Assembly: GCF_003464595.1 (NCBI RefSeq)
Contig: NZ_QRZF01000017.1
Location: 1 to 64,000, forward strand
Reading direction: 5' to 3'
Length of the DNA: 64,000 nucleotides
Origin: Bacteroides intestinalis
Lineage (GTDB): Bacteria; Bacteroidota; Bacteroidia; Bacteroidales; Bacteroidaceae
In this document: piece after piece, positions 61,402 through 64,000 of the stretch
Layout of the letters: every line of letters begins with the position of its first letter
How positions within the stretch are numbered: the stretch's first letter is position 1
Translations under genes and position numbers: made by a program
Notes under the pieces: generated by a model
Told to the model about the DNA's origin: nothing
Seen by the model: the letters and a program-made list of their open reading frames with translations, nothing else
Databases searched by the model: none

Positions 61402-62630
61402 GTGAGTGTGAGAAGTACCTTCAAGCTCCTCTTCTATGTGAAGAAAGGCAGTGAAAAACCGAACGGAAATCCTCCGTTGATGTGTCGTCTGACCATTGAC
61501 GGCGAGATAAAACAGTTCAGTTGCAAGATGGACATCCCGCAGCATCTGTGGGATGTCAAATCAGGTAGAGCCAAAGGAAAAAGTGTCGAAGCAAAGAAAG
61601 TCAATGATGAAGTTGACAAAATCCGTGTGGATTTGAACCGACATTATCAGGAATTGATGCGTAATGACGGATATGTCACGGCAGCTAAGTTGAAAGACAC
61701 CTATCTCGGTATCGGTATTAAACAGGAAACATTGCTAAAACTCTTTGAGCAACACAATGCTGAGTTTGCCAAGAAAGTCGGACATAGCAGAGCCAAAGGA
61801 ACTTTTCAACGGTATATAACCGTCTGTAAGCATATACGGGAGTTCCTGCCCCATACATACAGGCGTGAGGATATTCCCCTCAAAGAGTTGAACCTCACGT
61901 TCATCAACGACTTCGAGTATTTCCTGCGCACGGTGAAGAAGTGCCGCACCAACACCATTTGGGGCTATATGATAGTGTTGAAGCACATCATTTCGATAGC
62001 GAGGAATGACGGCCGTCTGCCGTTCAATCCCTTTGCAGGGTATATCAACTCTCCCGAAAGTGGTATATCACAAAAGAGGAGATACATACTCTTATGAACA
62101 CTGAAATGCCCGACAAGACCCACGAGCTTGTAAGGGACTTGTTTCTCTTTTCGGTGTTCACAGGGCTGGCGTATTCCGATGTGAAGAACTTAACCGCTGA
62201 CAATTTATAAATATTCTTTGATGACAACCTTTGGATTATCACCCGAAGAAAGAAGACCAATACGGAATCAAACATTCGTCTGTTGGATGTTCCCAAGAAG
62301 ATTATAGAGAAGTACGAAGGTATGACAAAAGATAACAAGGTGTTCCCGATGCCGAGCAATACGACCTGCAACAAAATACTGAAAGCCATAGCCGAATTGT
62401 GCGGTATAAAGACGCACTTGACATATCATCAAAGCCGCCATTCGGCAGCAACTACCATATTGTTATCCAACGGAGTACCTATTGAAACCGTTAGCCGTCT
62501 GTTAGGGCATACCAATATAAAGACCACCCAAATCTATGCGAAGATAACAGCCCAAAAGATAAGTCAGGATTTGGAAAAACTCTCCGGTAAATTGACAGAC
62601 TTGGAAAAGGAAATTTGTAACTCCATTTAA
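61402..62630 (+). pseudogene. Broken tyrosine recombinase (integrase)
   Basis: N-terminal part from GTG 61402: arm-binding domain (STFKLLFYVKKGSEKPNG) and SAM-like core (TFQRYITVCKHIREF, FINDFEYFLRTVKKC). Near 62060 the frame shifts, and the continuing frame (YITKEEIHTLMNTEMPDKTHELVRD...FTGLAYSDVKNLTADNL) meets TAA at 62208, then runs on through the catalytic block HQSRHSAATT, LLGHTN and IYAKI to 62630. Two lesions in one gene make it inactive. The first catalytic Arg position reads GLAYSD, without Arg, as in some Bacteroides conjugative-element integrases. Confidence 0.85.
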
Positions 62631-63026
62631 AGAAATCTAACCGTTAGTCGCCTATTCCCTTTCAACGAAGTCTGTACAATGGACGATGACGGCAGCGGAA
62701 ACAAGCGACTGACGGAAAAGTCGGATAAAATACCTAAAAAAAAACAGCATATAGAATGGGGTAAAAATCAACCACCTGTCTATCAAGCTGTTCTTAATTT
62801 TCTTGGGACGGATATTTTTTAGAAATACAATGAAATAGGCAGACGGCAAACTGCGCTCCCTCCAGAAAAGATTTTCTGTTGATTACCTCTCTTTGCCTTT
62901 TTAATATCGCTCCGTCTATCTTATTTCGATATTTCACGGAATTTGTGGCATCGTGCGTTTGGGAAGCCGTGCAATTCCGTTATTTTTTAGTCCTCTGTCA
63001 TAGCGGATATTTCTGAATAAGTGTAG

Positions 63027-63080
63027 GAATGACTGAATGTGTGGATGAGTGAATGAGTGAATGACTGGTAGGATGACTGA
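63027..63080. repeat. Degenerate GAATGAGT/GAATGACT short tandem repeats
   Basis: GAATGACT, GAATGTGT, GATGAGT, GAATGAGT, GAATGACT and GATGACT follow one another in about 54 bp. Six imperfect units. Confidence 0.5.
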
Positions 63081-63244
63081 TAGAGTAGTCAGTTGGTTGG
63101 TAGGGTTACTGGTACAATCATCATATATGACCAATAAGCCAATATCTACCGGTCATAATTTTGTTTTGACTCGCTTTTTTTGGGGGGGAATTTTCATCAT
63201 TTACCAAGCCTTGCTTTTATGTTCAAGCGAACATGGCAAGTTGT

Positions 63245-63282
63245 GTTTTGGGGCACCCGAAATATTTCCGGTGCCCCAAAAC
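63245..63282. repeat. 38-bp near-perfect palindrome
   Basis: Arms GTTTTGGGGCACC and GGTGCCCCAAAAC flank C-GAAATATTTC-C. The centre is itself palindromic, so the 19-nt half-sites differ at only one pair. It could extrude as a cruciform, or be a protein-binding or transfer-related site; no T-run follows. Confidence 0.7.
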
Positions 63283-63407
63283 AATGGCGTAAAATCATTC
63301 CCTCCAAAGTCAGGAAACAACTGTATAAATAACCAACGAAATATAGTGTATGGTTCAAAAAAAAACTGTCCATCATTATAACTCCTCTTCCATTCATTAA
63401 AGCGATG

Positions 63408-64000
63408 TTACTGTTTTAGTTTTTTCTGTTCTTTTTCAAAATTCTCCAAGAAATGAATCTCGACAGGGGACAATTCGTATGCAGTTCTCTCCTTGAATTT
63501 ATCATACTCTATGTCAGCTTTCTGCTTGGCAAGCTCGGCTGATATTCTGCCTGCATGAGTGAGAAGTTCTTTGCCGGAGAGTTTGAGAAAATCGTCCAAT
63601 TTCTGAATCCAGTCTTTCATATACATTGGCTGATGCGACTTCGCTTGCAGTTCAGCAAATTCAAGATACAGGTTGACGATGCGGTTCAACGTGTCAAGCT
63701 CGTCTGCCGAAAGGTAGTTTTTGGCAATCTCGGCATCCGTGCGCTTTGGCAGTGCCCCCGTCCACGAAGTCAAACCCATAAAATCTTTTTCGGCATCGGC
63801 ACGTTCATAGATTATTTCCGCAGCCGTATGTCCGTGGGCAGAAAAATGCATCTTGTTCTGCACAGTCTTGAAGAAAAGCTGTGTGCTTTCGGCGCGAGGG
63901 TCGTAGTCGATACTTAATGCGTAAATTTCAAGCACCTTCCGATAGAATACTTTTTCTGATGAACGTATGTCACGAATACGACTCAATAGTTCGTCGAAGT
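63408..64000 (-). CDS. RhuM family protein (partial, runs off the right edge)
   Basis: C-terminal about 197 residues. FDELLSRIRDIRSSEKVFYRKV, FFKTVQNKMHFSAHGHTAAEIIYERADAEKDFMGLTSW, AKNYLSADELDTLNRIVNLYLEFAELQ and PMYMKDWIQKLDDFLKLSGKELLTHAGRIS are RhuM signatures. The frame stays open to the window edge and the conserved region continues, so the N-terminal 130 or so residues lie outside. RhuM proteins are common on mobile elements; biochemical function is unknown. Confidence 0.88.
   Translation of the reverse strand, partial: FDELLSRIRDIRSSEKVFYRKVLEIYALSIDYDPRAESTQLFFKTVQNKMHFSAHGHTAAEIIYERADAEKDFMGLTSWTGALPKRTDAEIAKNYLSADELDTLNRIVNLYLEFAELQAKSHQPMYMKDWIQKLDDFLKLSGKELLTHAGRISAELAKQKADIEYDKFKERTAYELSPVEIHFLENFEKEQKKLKQ

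Larger units (their letters stand above)
62631..63407. other. Gene-less mobile-element remnant
   Basis: No convincing gene in 777 bp. Visible items: a terminator-like hairpin ACGGAATT/AATTCCGT (62936-62980) followed by TATTTTTT; a run of degenerate GAATGAGT-like octamers (63027-63080); and a 38-bp near-perfect palindrome (63245-63282). These resemble leftover regulatory or transfer DNA of an integrative element. Confidence 0.5.

Noticed and set aside
63061..63381. 106-residue ORF in the mobile remnant
   Set aside because: It translates the short tandem repeats and the 38-bp palindrome; no recognisable domain.

Overview
The window looks like a chromosome segment of a gut Bacteroides or very close relative. 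The evidence is the density of Bacteroidales-type promoters (TAnnTTTG -7 boxes, some with a TTTG -33 box about 19-20 bp upstream), weak or absent Shine-Dalgarno sequences, TonB-type outer-membrane barrels, HU-HIG DNA-binding proteins, lipoproteins with Bacteroidales-style signals, MORN and TPR secreted proteins, a two-module sensor kinase, and a Bacteroides-type tyrosine integrase. Species cannot be assigned from the sequence alone.

Layout. 1-2.3 kb: outer-membrane barrel/TonB receptor with a damaged 5' end. 2.3-3.0 kb: probable toxin-antitoxin pair. 3.2-4.3 kb: lactaldehyde reductase-like alcohol dehydrogenase. 4.4-11.9 kb: NtrB/NtrC-type two-component system divergent from a lipoprotein, MacB-like permease and ATPase operon; the intergenic region carries a sigma-54 promoter and paired palindromic upstream sites. 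12-18.2 kb: thioredoxin-like protein, fhs, glyA, porin-like protein, flavin reductase. 18.2-25.1 kb: pyrI-pyrB divergent from a PBP1A gene, a HPPK-like gene, kdsB and an M16-like protein. 25.3-34.2 kb: MORN protein, prs, a 1466-residue double sensor kinase, its response regulator and an AbgT transporter. 34.3-36.8 kb: tRNA-Arg, a class III Fic protein, an HU-HIG protein and a TPR protein. 36.9-43.3 kb: branching enzyme, YhcH, DUF2461, a small protein, alpha-amylase and patatin. 43.4-48.2 kb: a redox cluster (NapH/NapG-like polyferredoxin, two DUF362 proteins, a phosphoribosyltransferase, an ECF S component). 48.3-52.3 kb: two near-identical HU genes in direct orientation flanking an EamA exporter and two methyltransferases. 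52.5-61.1 kb: accessory redox/detoxification genes (AraC regulators, SDR, DUF1349 lipoprotein, flavodoxin, carboxymuconolactone decarboxylase-hydrolase fusion, nitroreductase). 61.4-64 kb: mobile-element remnant with a broken integrase and a RhuM gene running off the right edge.

Most unusual signals. (1) Three intergenic arrays share an exact 22-bp period but differ in sequence: CATG-centred (19708-19795), GCCAC/GTGGC-centred with overall dyad symmetry (20055-20201), and TGTTTATAA-centred (35730-35817). They sit in two divergent intergenic regions, and I know of no described element matching them. (2) A near-textbook sigma-54 promoter with two 16-bp palindromes spaced exactly 21 bp. (3) A sensor protein that joins two complete receptor modules; its kinase signatures appear to be split between them. 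(4) A shared operator at 58601 and 59233, placed at the same distance from its promoters, that defines a small AraC regulon including a regulator lacking its DNA-binding half. (5) Long perfect inverted repeats at gene ends that include the stop codons. Functions of unrecognised genes are stated as unknown.
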